Source: Ananas comosus | Taxonomy: Eukaryota > Streptophyta > Magnoliopsida > Poales > Bromeliaceae | Assembly (NCBI RefSeq): GCF_001540865.1 | Contig: NC_033621.1 | Location: 2,017,439 to 2,081,438 of the forward strand | Direction of reading: 5' to 3' | DNA length: 64,000 nt | Shown here: one piece after another, positions 33,906 through 46,309 of the stretch | Numbering within the stretch: the first letter of the stretch is position 1 | Layout: each line of letters starts with the position of its first letter | The notes under the pieces: generated by a model | Database searches by the model: none | What the model was told of the DNA's origin: nothing | The model's input: the letters and a program-made list of their open reading frames with translations, nothing else | Program-made: the position numbers and the translations under genes

Positions 33906-34530
33906 TTTATACTTTTGTAACACAGATAAGGAGAAGATTAATGCAATATCCTATGATGAGAAGAACAAAACAGTAACAATCTCGGGCCCATTTGATCCCC
34001 AAAAGCTCTCCAAGAAGCTACACTGCAAAGCAGGAAAAGTGATTAAGGAGATCCAAATTAAAGATAACAAAGAGAAGGAAAAAGAAAAAGGAAAGGAGGC
34101 GGAAAAGGACAAGCCTAAAGACAAACCGGCCGAGAAGGAGAAGGACAAGGCCAAGGACAAACCGGCCGAGAAGGAGAAGCCCAAAGAGACCAAACCCGCG
34201 AAAGAAGATAAATCTAAAGACAAACCGACCGAATCAGCTGAACAAAAGCCGGCAGAAAAGGATCAACCGTCAAAAGAAAGTCAGGGCCCGCCGAAGTCCG
34301 AACCCGGCCCGCCAATTCAAGCATGGCCGGCCGGCCCGCCGGCTTGTTGCTATAGGCCGTTCTACGAGGGATACTACGGCGGGTGCCGGTGCTATACGTG
34401 CGGTCGAGCGTACGGGTGGACGGGCCCAGGCCCAATGGGCTTTTACGGTGGGGGCCCATATGATGGGTCCAAGAGCTACCAATTCTTTTGTGAGGAGGAT
34501 CCGTCGTCGTCTTCGTGTCGTGTCATGTGA
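32455..34530 (+). CDS. HMA-domain metal-binding protein, Pi21-like, with CaaX end
   Basis: Three exons (32455-32466, 33266-33347, 33926-34530) encode 232 residues. The first exon is only 12 nt (MAEK), so its use rests on the in-frame GT-AG join. Residues 5-72 form a heavy-metal-associated fold with the CxxC metal site DLDCELC (Cys16, Cys19) and the KKIRKVLCKLQ and FDPQKLSKKL motifs typical of rice Pi21-type proteins. Next comes a Lys/Glu/Pro-rich linker with repeats of DKPAEKEK, then a Gly/Tyr/Cys-rich tail. The last four residues, CRVM, fit a CaaX prenylation signal, so membrane anchoring is likely. Such proteins are linked to metal handling and pathogen response; the role here is inferred. 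Confidence 0.88.
33482..33519. repeat. Poly(T) run in HMA intron 2
   Basis: An uninterrupted T run of nearly 40 bases, with a second shorter one at 33538-33555 and an AT microsatellite at 33858-33901, all inside intron 2. Confidence 0.85.
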
Positions 34531-35310
34531 TTGTTACTTGTTTCACTATTTTTCTCACTTTTGTTTAGATTTAAACATATGTTTATTTGCCTTGCTTCTG
34601 TGTTGGTGTAAAGGGCAGGGGATAAGTGGGTGGTGAATAATTGATTTGATGTGATTATTGAGATGATATGCTTTTGTAAAGCATACTGTGGTAATGTTTA
34701 ACTGATTACAAAGATCTTGTGGTTTTTTTTTTTCTTTTATAATCTTTATGTGTCTATGGCTTTTTTGCCGAGGTAATGCTAATTTATTAGAAATTTGTTG
34801 TTGGGATTGAATCGAAGTCGAGTAGGTTTTGGATCGACAGTGATATTATGTGGCCTGTGCAACCGGTCTATAAGAAAACTATGGTTACAATTATTGCCTT
34901 CTGATGATAGACTGTTTGATTGGAGTGAAATGGAAGAATTTTCGAACAAATTAGAGAAGCACAACTCAAGCAAAATATTGGCACAGTCCCGCGCTCTCAG
35001 AAACTTGTGAAAGATTTATTGTGTTTTACAGTAAATCCAGCACGTTATTGTACTTTTTTTTTAATTTTTTTTTATTTTTCAAGATCTGGTTGTGTCAGTG
35101 TGTTATTTAGTTTAACTTCTTTATGGATGAAGCAGTATATAATATGCTACCTTTTTTTTAAAAAAAAAAACTATGCAGTAATAATGTTAACATTTTCCTC
35201 TAAATGTTACTCTATTTTGTTCTACTCTAGAGGATCTTTATTGGAGAACAGTTTTTAATCTGCATCTACTATGAGCGAGAGCATATATATATATTGAATA
35301 TTAAATTTTT
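34531..35310. other. HMA gene 3' flank, no gene seen
   Basis: The 3' UTR and AT-rich spacer; nothing else recognised. Confidence 0.6.
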
Positions 35311-35482
35311 ACCGACCGTCCCTAGCGCAAGTGGCAAAAATATTTGATGGTTGGTATCCGAGACCCAAGTTCGAATCCTAGTTGATTCACATTTCTAGCT
35401 AAGTTTATTACTAAATGAAATAAGAAATAAACAAAGTGAATAATATGCTATCTTTCTCTCTCTAAAAAAAAAAAAAAAAAAA
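35311..35482 (+). mobile_element. tRNA-derived SINE, copy 3
   Basis: It starts ACCGACCGTCCCTAGCGCAA. The A box TAGCGCAAGTGG and B box AGTTCGAATCC are well kept. It then degrades and ends with a CT stretch and a poly(A) of about 20 bases. Confidence 0.85.
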
Positions 35483-36452
35483 CTTTTGACTAGCTAGGAC
35501 GGTAAGAGGCAATATGATGTGGTCACATTCAAAGTCCTGTTCTAAATGGTTGAACACGAGGAGATCAGATATTAATTGTCCACTGTTCTTGTTTGTAAGA
35601 ACCTGTTTGACCAATCTACACCTTATTTTTATTGATATTTTTTTTTCCAATAAATTCAAAATTAAGCCATAATTGCAAGCTTCAAATAATTAAAACTGTA
35701 ATTTTCGCTGTCGAGGAGCCTATTTTGGCTTTTCTTTTCGAGTGTGGCTCAGGTGCACAATGCAAAATCAAACAGATATTGAAAACTCAGTTTTAGCTGC
35801 ATTATTTAAATGAAATGTGGAATGGTAAATAGATGAATAGTGGAAATGATTCTGAATCACAACATAAACTAACAAGTTATATGAGTGATGAGCAGCTAAA
35901 ATTAAGCTTTATTTATATATATATATAAATTTATATTTATTCTAATAGTGCGTTCTCCGTGAGAATCCAAATTTACTTAATTTTAACTACATATATATTC
36001 CCTGTGCATTTTTTATTGCGGAGAATGTTGGCTATTTATTATTAGCTAAAGTATGCTAATTTAACTTTCTGTAATAAGTAGAGTTTGATGAGTCCAATAA
36101 ATTGAGTGGAATTGTGGTCCACAATAGAATTTAATAGTAAGAGATTCAATAATAAATTTAACGTTTAAATGGATTGAGTTAGATCGAAGACCGTAAACAC
36201 TGTGACGAAGTCCTAATTAGGTGCGATAGGAATGCTTTCTCTGTCCATAATATTTTTGAAATAACTGATTGCGCTTACGATTCGCAGAGAAGAACACACA
36301 CAAGTAGGAGAAAATTAAATAACGTAGGAACTCTCTTTCTCTGTTTTGTTCTTTGGCATGAGGTAAAGAGGTTTAAAATAAAATTAGCCAGAATGGAACT
36401 CCACACTTAAAACAAATATTCCACAAAATGCAACTCTTGTAGCTAACTATTA
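35483..36452. other. Intergenic, AT-rich, nothing recognised
   Basis: Spacer between the SINE and the convergent DUF761 gene; no supported feature. Confidence 0.6.
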
Positions 36453-37025
36453 CTAATGTATCCTTCTGTTTGATTCTCTAATCTCTCTCCACTCCTTCTT
36501 AATAAACTCCTCAACCCTTCTATGCAACTCATCCACTCCCTCATCGGCCTCCTCAAACTCCTCCACACCATTGACAATCTCCAATGCTACTCCATTAATC
36601 TCCTCCTCCTTTTCCTCTCCTCCTCCCACAACCACTAATTCCATAACCTTCTCCTCCTCCACCTCTAAATCTTGCTCCTTGATTTGACCCACCAACTTGC
36701 TCTTCTCCAACACATGATGGTTCTCCTTCTTCCCCGCGAATTCGCCGTGAAAGTCGCTTGTCGTCGCCGCCGCCGTCGAAGGCTCGAGCAAGCCAGAGTC
36801 CTTGGCCAAGAACACTACAATGGCATTGCATAAGAAGAATATGGCCTTGCTATTCTTGAAGTTGTTGCTGTTGTTGTTGAGAGCATTATGAAGAAGAGTT
36901 GAGAGGGAGGCCAAGTAGTAGTAGGAAAAGAAAAGGAGAGAGAGAGTGGAGAGTGAGAGAGTAAATAAGGTGTATGATTCTCTCTTGAGCTTCTTCTTTA
37001 CTTGCTTCATGAGACCCATCTCCAT
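36453..37025 (-). CDS. DUF761-type plant membrane protein
   Basis: This single-exon gene encodes 190 residues. Two hydrophobic segments near the N-terminus (about 21-42 and 60-74, AIFFLCNAIVVFLA) suggest membrane insertion. The middle is acidic (EEEKVMELVVVGGGEEKEEE). The C-terminal block DELHRRVEEFIKKEWREIR matches the DUF761 motif of plant 'cotton fibre' type proteins, whose biochemical role is unknown. The start is the first in-frame ATG; a TATA box lies about 85 bp upstream on the minus strand. The pattern is clear but the family assignment is from memory. Confidence 0.78.
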   Translation of the reverse strand: MEMGLMKQVKKKLKRESYTLFTLSLSTLSLLFFSYYYLASLSTLLHNALNNNSNNFKNSKAIFFLCNAIVVFLAKDSGLLEPSTAAATTSDFHGEFAGKKENHHVLEKSKLVGQIKEQDLEVEEEKVMELVVVGGGEEKEEEINGVALEIVNGVEEFEEADEGVDELHRRVEEFIKKEWREIRESNRRIH

Positions 37026-37783
37026 CTCAACTCTTTTCTTTTCCTATTTTCCCCCCTAATCAAACTCTTCTTTCTCAAAGATAATGAGAGTGTGCACAAG
37101 AAGTGGTTCATATATAGGTTAAAGAAACAAGTTTAAGGGGATAATAAAAAAAAAAAAGAAAAAAAAAAAAAGTGATCAGTAGAGTGGACTATGACCAGGA
37201 CTTGGGGGAAGTTGAGCTGTGTGAGCCCGAACATGCTTTGATGAGAGTAGCCACTATGTGATGACACGTGTCCAGCTTCTAGTGGGGCCCGCAGGAGTAT
37301 TATGCATGTAAGCGTTGCACGAGATCACGTAGTACTTTTGTGTGGGCCCCGCGCAGAGAAAGAAGCAACGCGGAATTCGCTACCATTCCAAGTCCGAGTC
37401 AATCTCACGCCCTTTGGTTTGACGTAGTCAATACGTTAAACACGAGTTAGTGCCATTCGCGATATTATTTATCTAGCGTAATTTCAAATTCATCTTTAAG
37501 TTACAGAAGTTGAAACAGGAAGACCTCAGATGAGTAAAAAAAACAACAAAAATCAAAAAAGAACAGAAGCAAAAGAGAAAAAAAAAAACAAAAAAAAAAA
37601 CAAAGGGAATACAACCCTCACTAAAAAAATTATGTCGCCTAGATCTGCAAAACTCAGTTTATTTCCTTTCCATATCACGAATTCATCTATAACCAGTAAG
37701 GTGCCGAAGATTAATTTCTAAAAATTACACTGTTTCTTGATTTAAGTAATGTTGACAGTTATTTGAATGTTTTATAAGAGTTT
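37026..37783 (-). promoter_or_regulatory. Upstream region of the DUF761 gene
   Basis: A minus-strand TATATATG box lies at 37109-37116. A G-box/ABRE-like GACACGTGTC is at 37262-37271, suggesting stress or ABA control. The rest is A-rich sequence without a gene. Confidence 0.5.
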
Positions 37784-38163
37784 GGCTAAATTACAAAAAA
37801 TATCCCCGTCAAAACTTGATTTTTTTACTTTCTCCTCCTGTCATTTAAAAATCTACACTTTGCCTCCTTGTAAAATAAAAAATGTTCACAGGGGGGTACG
37901 GTGTGAACTATGATGGCAAAATAATCATTTTGCCCCTCACAATTTTGCCCCTCATCATATTCATAGAAGAGAAGGTTGAGGATATTTTTGGCATAAAAAA
38001 AATATAATAATATTTTATAAATGGAACCCTAACAGATTACTAACGGCAGGGGGTCGAAGTGAACATTTTTCATTTTACAACGGGGCAAAGTGTAGATTTT
38101 TAAATAACAGAGTAAAAAAGTGAAAAATAAAGTTTTGATAGGAGGATTTTATATAATTTAGCC
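37784..38163. mobile_element. MITE of the CTAAATTACAAAAA family
   Basis: The ends GGCTAAATTACAAAAAATA and (reverse) GGCTAAATTATATAAAATC are inverted, and the similarity extends inward through CTTTGCC/GGCAAAG blocks. Flanks TAAGAGTTT and AATGAGTTT match at 7 of 9, compatible with a decayed Mutator-type duplication. Confidence 0.72.
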
Positions 38164-38333
38164 AATGAGTTTTTTCAAACAAACTCCTATTTTTTGGAAT
38201 CAATGTTACCATTTTTTATGTACATTTATATGCTATTTGAGCCTACTGGGCCAATAGTCCAATGGGCTCTTATAGCTTGTTCAAATAGCTAATTTTTTGG
38301 GTTTCCAACAGTAATTTGCCGTTCTAAAATAGG

Positions 38334-38377
<44 letters not shown>

Positions 38378-38952
38378 GATTTTGTTTCTTATTACAACAA
38401 ACTTTTGCGCGACACATAATGACATAGAGAGGTAGCTGAAGCTCTCCTTTGGGTCACAGCACTGCTGTTCCTCATTTTTACTAAAAAAAAAAGAGAATAA
38501 GATCTATAATTATTATTATTATTATTATTATTATTATTGTTATTATTATTATTATTATTATTTGCCAAATGAAATTTCTAGGCATACAAGTTTTAAACAA
38601 CCCATCATCCACGGATCCACCATTTTTCAATGACACAAATTTTAAATTTTATTTAAAAATTAATATTAAAAAAAAAAAAGAATGAGCGCTAAAGTTGTTT
38701 GGTGCCACTGTGCGATCTCATCACGGGCGTCGCGAATATTAAAGCAATCCCCCGCGCGATCACACTTCCCCATCTATCATATCAACACCGTGCGAATTTC
38801 AAAGCGTCCTACGCGCCTCTTATCCGCTGCTACAGTGTCGTGATCACAGCTCGAAATATCTCTCTCGCGCAAAAAACTGAGAAAGTCGATTTCTCTCTCT
38901 CTATCTCTCTCCCTTAATCCTCGTTCACCAAAATTAGGGTTTGTTTCGATCG
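38164..38952 (+). promoter_or_regulatory. Upstream region of the G6PDH gene
   Basis: It contains an ATA microsatellite (38334-38375) and, 130 bp on, an inverted TTA microsatellite (38508-38562). A CT-rich leader follows (38892-38912). No clear TATA box was identified. Confidence 0.5.
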
Positions 38953-41900
38953 ATGAGTGTGTGCTCCCACTACGCTCTTCGCTTCTCGATCGCCTCATCG
39001 ACCTCCCCCTTTAACAATGGGGGGACTCGCCTCTCAGGGTGGGGGAGGAGGAGGAGGACCCAATTCGGGGCCCGTAGGAGCTCGCAAATGGGGTTTCTGA
39101 TGAGATCCTCCAATGGGTACCCGCTAATTGGGGTCTCCTTGAAGGATGGTGAATTTCTGTGCGATTTTTCGTTTTTTTTTTTTGGCTGCTTGTAATTGGA
39201 TTGTGGCACTAATTTGTTCTTTGTAGATTGTTATTTCTCCTATTTTGATGCTTTTTTTTTTTTAAAAAAAAATTGTCATTGAATGAGATCATGCTAATTA
39301 ATAAATGTGCATTTATCACTAAATTACTCTGAACACATAAATCTACAAAAAAGAGTTCAAAGTTAGTTTTTTTTTTTAAAAAATTCTGTAGTTCAAAATT
39401 AATGCACTTGTTGTAATACACTGATTAGTTGGGGGAGTTAAAAAAAAAAAAAAATTATATGTGATGCAGAGGTGCTTAGTGACAAACAGCCAATGGGGGG
39501 ACTAGAATCTGTGGATAGCACTGTTAGCATTACTGTTGTAGGAGCTTCCGGAGACCTCGCGAGGAAGAAGATCTTTCCGGCACTTTTCGCTCTTTTCTAC
39601 GATAATTTTCTTCCTGAGGTTTCGCCGTCGCATTGTTGCCTTTTCCTTTAAACTATCGTCGATTCTTCAATTGTTATACAAATAGATATATGTTTACTTT
39701 CGTTGCGAATGGCGGTAATTTTTAGCTTGATTTATCTGTTCTTATGCAGCATTTTACGGTTTTCGGTTACGCTCGTCGTAAATTAACTGATGAAGAGCTG
39801 AGAGAGATGATAAGCAAAACATTGACTTGTAGAATTGATGAGAGGTACACTTTTCAAAAATTTTATCAACTATCTTTTACCTTCCGTATTTTTCTAGTTG
39901 TTTGTAGACGACGTTTTCTCATTAGCTACCGAAAAATGACCACTACCATACTTCTGATCTATTTAGTTTTGGTGAATAACTTTGTCGATGCTGATAGTAT
40001 GTATGCATATTTCTAGAATTTCCCGTATTCACATGCTCGAGAGTCGAGAGCAACTAAAAATACTTTAAAATTAAACTTCCCTTATTTTCTCGATTGTTTA
40101 CAGCGAAAACTGCGGCGACAAGATGGAGCAGTTCTTGCAGAGGTGCTTTTATCAATCCGGGCAGTACAATTCAGAGGAAGATTTTTCCGAGTTGGACCGA
40201 AAGCTTAAAGAAAAAGAGGTAACGAAATGAAACTGCGAGCGTTAACTTCTCATTTTACATTCATATTTTAAGTGGAAACATATTTTACTGTCGACATCTT
40301 TATACTCATTGCTGGGCTTAAAAGGATCATCTAATTGGATACTAGTGAACAGGCAGGCAAGCTACCAAATAGGTTATTCTACTTATCAATTCCGCCAAAC
40401 ATATTTGTCGATGTGGTGAGAAGTGCAAGCCGTTCTGCTTCTTCTCCGACTGGATGGACGCGTTTCATAGTTGAAAAGCCGTTCGGCCGTGACTCTGAGT
40501 CATCTGCAGAACTTACACGCTGCCTTAAGAAGTACTTGAGCGAGGATCAAATTTTCAGGTATACAATGAGATAGCTAGTTGTGGGTTTCTTTTTCGCCGG
40601 TTACAAAAGTATAACTGTTGTTGTTGTCGATCATTACTAGTTTTAGCATGCAAATGTGCATGTTGTCAAGATATTGAGATCATACTGTGCCTTATGACCC
40701 ATTGGTTATTTAATTTTGTGATTATTACTGCAGGATTGACCACTATTTGGGAAAAGAGCTAGTTGAAAACCTTTCAGTTCTTCGGTTTTCCAATCTTGTT
40801 TTTGAACCATTATGGTCCCGGAACTACATCAGGAACGTTCAACTTATATTTTCTGAAGATTTTGGAACCGAGGGTCGGGGCGGGTGCGTATTATTCTTGC
40901 GCTCCTGTTTAATATAACCAATTTTGGTAACTAACAAGTAAGCACATTATTCAATTGCTTCCTCCTCCTTTCCAGGTACTTTGACAACTACGGAATCATT
41001 AGGGACATTATGCAGAATCATCTGCTCCAAATATTAGCTTTATTTGCTATGGAAACTCCTGTCAGTTTGGATGCTGAGGACATTCGAAATGAAAAGGTCC
41101 TGATAAAAAAAACTACTATAATCCCATTAATATATTACCTTCTGAATCAGATGGGATTCTTTTTCAGGTAAAAGTATTACGATCTATGAGGGCATTGCAA
41201 CTGGACGATGTTGTGGTGGGACAATATAAAGGTCATACAAAGGGTGGAAAATCTTACCCAGCTTATATTGATGACCCAACCGTGCCGAAGGGCAGTCTCA
41301 CTCCGACCTTTGCAGCTGCTGCTCTTTTCATTGACAATGCAAGATGGGATGGTGTCCCTTTCTTAATGAAAGCTGGAAAAGCCTTACATACTAGGCGGTA
41401 AGATTGCATTTTCCTACAGAGATATCATTATATTTACATACCTGCAAAATAGAAAAAAAATATATAATTTCTTGCATTTACGCCATTCTACTTGCCAAAA
41501 ATGCTCCTATTTAGAAGCCATTTGCTAGCAAAATGTTTCCCCTGTGAATTCAGTGATTCCTCAATGTAAATGTGGTTATTTTTATAAGAAATCATACTTT
41601 TCATATCTGAAAATTTTATATATGTAATATGCATAATTTCAGAGGGATCTGTGCGTAAAAGGCCTATTATAGTTTAGTGCTGATGTTTGGTTCAGTAGGT
41701 GCTGGTTAAAGATGTGGTGTCTCTTTTCTTTTTTCTTTTTTATCAATTCAGGGCAGAGATTAGGGTTCAGTTCAGGCACGTACCTGGCAACTTGTACAAG
41801 CGCACTTTTGGAACCGATTTGGACAAAGCAACTAATGAGCTTGTGATCCATGTGCAACCCAATGAAGCTATATATCTGAAGATAAACAATAAGGTTCCAG

Positions 41901-42341
41901 GGCTGAGCATGAGACTGGACAGGAGTAATTTGAATCTACTTTACTCCGAGAGGTAAGACACTGTTTTAAGTTTTATGGAGTGCTTGACTACATGGCATAT
42001 TCTGGCACGTACATATATACTTATTATTTCTATTTACGCACACAATATCTGCATATCCATATAGACATGTATACACTTGTTACTGCTTATCATACATTTT
42101 TAGACCTTAGGGTCCTGCTATCCAGTTCCTCATCAGTTTACTTTAGTGTGTTGAAGCCTCATCAATCAGCCTACTCTATTTTTGAATCCCCTTCCTCAGA
42201 GAAATCCTCTCTTATCTATATATTTCTATGTTTAAATATATAGATAAGATATTTCTATGTTTAAATATATTCTATACTTGTAAAATTTCGTAACACGTCA
42301 CACCGCCCACATCTAACATAGATGAAAATCTAAGTTGAGAA

Positions 42342-42378
<37 letters not shown>

Positions 42379-42645
42379 TACTATCTGTTCAGATACCCAC
42401 GAGAGATACCAGATGCATATGAGAGGCTGCTCCTAGATGCGATTGAAGGAGAACACCGACTGTTCATCAGAAGCGATGAGCTCGATGCAGCTTGGGCTCT
42501 CTTTACACCATTGCTTAAAGAATTAGAAAATAGGAAGGTCGCACCGGAGCTATACCCGTATGGGAGCAGAGGACCAGTTGGAGCACACTATCTTGCTGCC
42601 AAGTACAATGTGCGCTGGGGAGATCTCAGCAGCGACGGCACTTAG
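38953..42645 (+). CDS. G6PD: Glucose-6-phosphate 1-dehydrogenase, chloroplastic
   Basis: Ten exons (38953-39148, 39470-39618, 39750-39844, 40104-40218, 40353-40558, 40734-40883, 40976-41096, 41168-41397, 41752-41952, 42393-42645) encode 571 residues. The enzyme makes NADPH in the first step of the oxidative pentose-phosphate pathway, in plastids. Residues 1-60 are Ser/Arg-rich and lack acidic residues, fitting a transit peptide. The NADP-binding motif GASGDLA is at 90-96, and the active-site motif RIDHYLGKE is at 254-262. Cys142 and Cys150, eight residues apart, match the thioredoxin-regulated pair of plastid P1-type enzymes, so darkness/light redox control is likely. Residue 147 between them is Ser, created at the splice junction, where relatives usually have Arg. 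All joins are in frame; the gene looks intact. Confidence 0.96.
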
Positions 42646-43088
42646 TCTTATTTTAGTCTCAAATACAATCTTCTGCACCGGTGCACCATGTCCTTCCCTA
42701 TGTTTTTTTTAGATTCTTTTGCTTGCCCCCATTATAAAGGCGATATACTAGATCATGCAATTACTGTTTTGTCTTTGTACAATTTCTTTGTTTTGATTCT
42801 GAATTTTCTGCTGTATAGTTCTCTGCGAGAGCATAAAAATGTCGAAGGTTTAAGAACATACTGTATCTACTGTAATTTCTGAATCAGTGTGAAAACAATT
42901 TGATGCCCAAGAACTTGAAACATAGAACTCGAGTATATTGTTTGCAATTCTCTTTTTCCTTTTGTTTGTCGAGTATGTGATACATTTATACATTCACAAG
43001 AACTTGTGCTTTATTAGTACAAGATCTCTTCATATACATATGTATACGTATGCATGATTGGTAGCACGCTATCATTTATACATCTAAT
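42646..43088. other. Shared 3' flank of two convergent genes
   Basis: The G6PDH and Ole e 1-like genes end tail to tail about 440 bp apart. The interval holds their 3' UTRs and nothing else recognised. Confidence 0.65.
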
Positions 43089-45831
43089 TCAGTACGCATC
43101 TTCTTTATCGCCTTCTCGTGCCTTCGCACACGCGTTGGCAGGTGTCTGTTTGTTACTCAGTCGTACGGCTCCTGTAGTGTACACCCGAATGCTGTTCCCT
43201 ACCGAAGACAACCATATACGTCTCGGGTTTACGTGCGAGGTCGGTCGACAATGTGAATCATTTGGAATATGAAGTATTCTAACCGCGCAATCCTTGTCGA
43301 GCCTCGGGATAGCGTGGAGGTGCGAAGGGAGGTCGACTATGAACTCACCGTATTCGTCGGTGGTTCCGTACGCCCAGTTGATCTTTCTCCTTTTTTCTTC
43401 GATTTCGCAAGCAACTGCCACTTTTGCACCTGTAAATCAGGGGGACATATTGCTATATGATTATTCCTATTAAGTGGGGAAAAGAAAAGAGAAAGGCACA
43501 TGTAAACTAAAAGTTTGATCTCTTTTTTCTTTCTTTTTTTTCTTTTTTCTCCTGCTTAGTTGCCTAGTATTTTGAAGGAATGCCGTGTACTAAACCATGT
43601 TGAAAACTTAACAGCCTAACATACTTTTGGTATGCTGTCGACATACCAAGAGTTGTGCCTTCTCTTTCTTGCCACTCTTTGTCATGTACTAGTCATGTAC
43701 TTGATCTTGAACTCACCACTTAAATGTGTGGCTTCATTATCTAAACTTAATTAGAATAAATAATAACCATTTAAGGCACCTCTCTAGCGCTAAGGGGCTG
43801 TTTGGTTTATAATTGGAATAGGAATGAAAAATAAAATTGAATTGTTTTGAAATGAAAAATAAAAAATGAAATAACGGATCATCCAAAAATATTTAATTTA
43901 TTATTGGAATAGAAATTGGAATAAAAATTTAGACTTTTGAGCGAGGGTTTTGATTAAGATAGAGAAAACTGATGAAGGGAGAGAAGATAGGTGTCGGTGA
44001 AAAAGGATTTTAAATAGTTTACTTTGGCATGAGCGATTCCGAAATTCAAAACCGGATTAAGCCATAAATGGATTTGGCCATTTCCAGTTCAGAGTGGAAT
44101 GAGAACTGAAAAAAAACAAATGACAACTATCAGAATCAATAAATTTCATTTCGATTTCATAATCTAAAATAAGTGAACCAAACATGCCTTAAATATCCAA
44201 GAAAATAATTTTCTGTTTGAAAAAGTATTTTCTATTCTTTTTGTTCCCTTTTTTTTTTCTAGATTTACGGAAAAATAATGTTTTTATTTTTCAAATTTTA
44301 TCTAGAAAGCAAAAACTCTGAAAAAGATTATTTTTTATATGTTTTTTGAATAACAATTTTGTAGGATTTTCTGAGAAACCAAACACCTCGTCAACTAAAA
44401 TGAAGTGTCGAACAACCGATACCAATCCAATCTTTCCTTGAGCAATGAAATTAAACAGTACGCAGAAAATTCTTGTACAATACCGTAAATACAAGAAATT
44501 TGTATCTTAAACAATAAACAATTCTAGCAAAAACTAAACCGTAATTCGGAAACATCCAATATAAGTTAGGAAGGTGCATTTTTGGTAACCACAGCTTATG
44601 CTTTTGGGTCTTACATTTAATTTATTTTGTATGATGCAAAGAAGCATGTTTAGTTTCGGGGGTTCCAACCAAATTTTCCTTCCCCCACATTATATCATAT
44701 TATATTATAGAAAGGACTATCAAATTATTTGAATGAGTATTCATCTAATTAATCTTGCTTTGGACAATTTAATAACTACATAAAACTAAAATATCACTTC
44801 AAAAATATTAACCCAATTAATTTCAAATATTATTTGTTTGGTTATGGGTCCACATTGATGCAACTCAAGTTCCTTCAATTTCACCCACCAACCAAGGGAT
44901 AAAGACCACCTATCTAATGAACGGGTCTTATCAATAAGAATAGGAATTTACATAATTCCATTAAGGATCAAAAAAATGACTCATGCCAATAAATTAGATT
45001 TTGGATGTCCAAATTTTGGATAACATAATTATATATTTTAATCAATTATATGTGACAAAGACTTGCTCAAATGCATGAATATCTTGTTCAGTAGTTTTTT
45101 CGAGTGTGATCAAATCTCTAGCGCGATATGCCATTTGCGGCTTTCGAAAAAGGCGAAATATGTTTTCTATCAAATTATGAATACTAAGTCATTGCCAAAG
45201 TAAAGAAAAAAAATCAAACTCATAGATTTTAATTACAACATAATTTTTTTCTGTACTGAATAAGTAATTACTACTGCATACGTAATTTAATTTCGTTTTT
45301 TCAGTTTTTTTTTTTTTTTTTTCTATTTGGATTGTAAAATTAGGATTGGAAACTCAAGGGGCGATAAGCTTAATCATGCATTAGATAATTAAAACAAAAG
45401 CAACATTATAATATCAACTTTATTTATAAAATTTGATATCAGCAATATTATAATATCAACTTTATTTTATAAAATTTGATATGAACAATACCATAATTTT
45501 ACATGGTATAAGAGCTGAAGGTTTGAAAATTACGACGATCACAGTTAACGAACGAACCTCGGATGTTAGAGGTGCGGAGGTGGGGCCCCGGGAGGAAGCA
45601 GGCGTCGCAGACGAGCGCGCCGGTGACGAGCACCGACGAGAGCCTCTCCTCGCCGTATCCCGCGATGCGCGCGAGCTCCGCGCGCGAGAGATGCATGAAA
45701 GTAGAATCCTGCTGCGCCGTCGCAGCCGCAGAACAAACTACGCTGGCGAGGAGCAACACAGCCGCCACCGCCGCCGCCGCAGCCGCCGCCGTCGCCGACA
45801 ACGCGGGGCCGCCGCCTCGGATTTCGTGCAT
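43089..45831 (-). CDS. Pollen Ole e 1 / extensin-like secreted protein
   Basis: Two exons (45831-45558 and 43429-43089) join through G|GT to give 204 residues. The N-terminus has an alanine-rich hydrophobic signal segment (about 13-38). The mature part has VTGALVCDACFLPG, then RGAKVAVACEI and TTDEYGEFIVDLP. These match the CxxC start and the 'G-x-F-x-(V/I)-x-LP' strand of the Ole e 1-like domain, a small disulfide-bonded cell-wall or pollen-associated fold. Further cysteines at DKDCAV and DSHCRP fit the pattern. The 2.1-kb intron holds a Tourist-like MITE. A TATA-like TTTATAAG lies about 125 bp upstream on the minus strand. Whether the protein is allergenic cannot be judged. Confidence 0.82.
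43794..44189. mobile_element. Harbinger/Tourist-like MITE in the Ole e 1-like intron
   Basis: The ends GGGGCTGTTTGGTTTA and (reverse) AGGCATGTTTGGTTCA are inverted. TAA flanks both sides (43791-43793 and 44190-44192), the 3-bp duplication typical of PIF/Harbinger. It is non-coding. Confidence 0.72.
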
Positions 45832-46309
45832 CTTCTACTCTTTATTGTTTGTTTGTTTGCTTGTTTGTTTGTTGTTGAGTTGTTTCTGCAACTTAGTTTT
45901 TGGACAATCGAAGAGAAAAACTGAGACTTTGAGATCGAGCTACCGTGCGTGAACTTATAAACGTGTTAGATACAAAAATGCCCTCGTGTTTTGACAGAAT
46001 CACTAGAATGCCACTGCACACACAAAATTACTAGAATTATTAATTAATTATTTTATATAGTAAGGTTTAATTTGATGTGCGAAAACACGCAAATAATTAC
46101 TTAGCAATGCTATTTGTTGTAAAAATTTTGCATATCTATCTATATGATTATAAATGCATAAAAGCCACAATAGATTAATATAGTTTCAAATAAATTTAAA
46201 AGTCAAAAACTTTGAATTCTCTACCCTTGCAATTCATTCCTAACAATGAAAATGGATCATAATTTAGAATAAATTTGTTAGAACAATTCTCAAATAATTG
46301 ATGATCTGA
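45832..46309 (-). promoter_or_regulatory. Upstream region of the Ole e 1-like gene
   Basis: TTTATAAG on the minus strand at 45954-45962 is the probable TATA box. The remainder is AT-rich with no further feature. Confidence 0.5.

Noticed and set aside
33951..34223. Minus-strand frame rich in SFSAGLSL
   Set aside because: It is antisense to the Lys/Glu repeat linker of the HMA protein.
35311..35420. Possible tRNA genes from well-kept A and B boxes, here and at 61505, 62900 and 32050
   Set aside because: No cloverleaf or acceptor stem surrounds them, they end in poly(A) and have target duplications, so they are SINEs.
45481..45952. Two plus-strand frames of 129-147 codons
   Set aside because: They are shadows of the alanine-rich exon 1 of the Ole e 1-like gene on the other strand.
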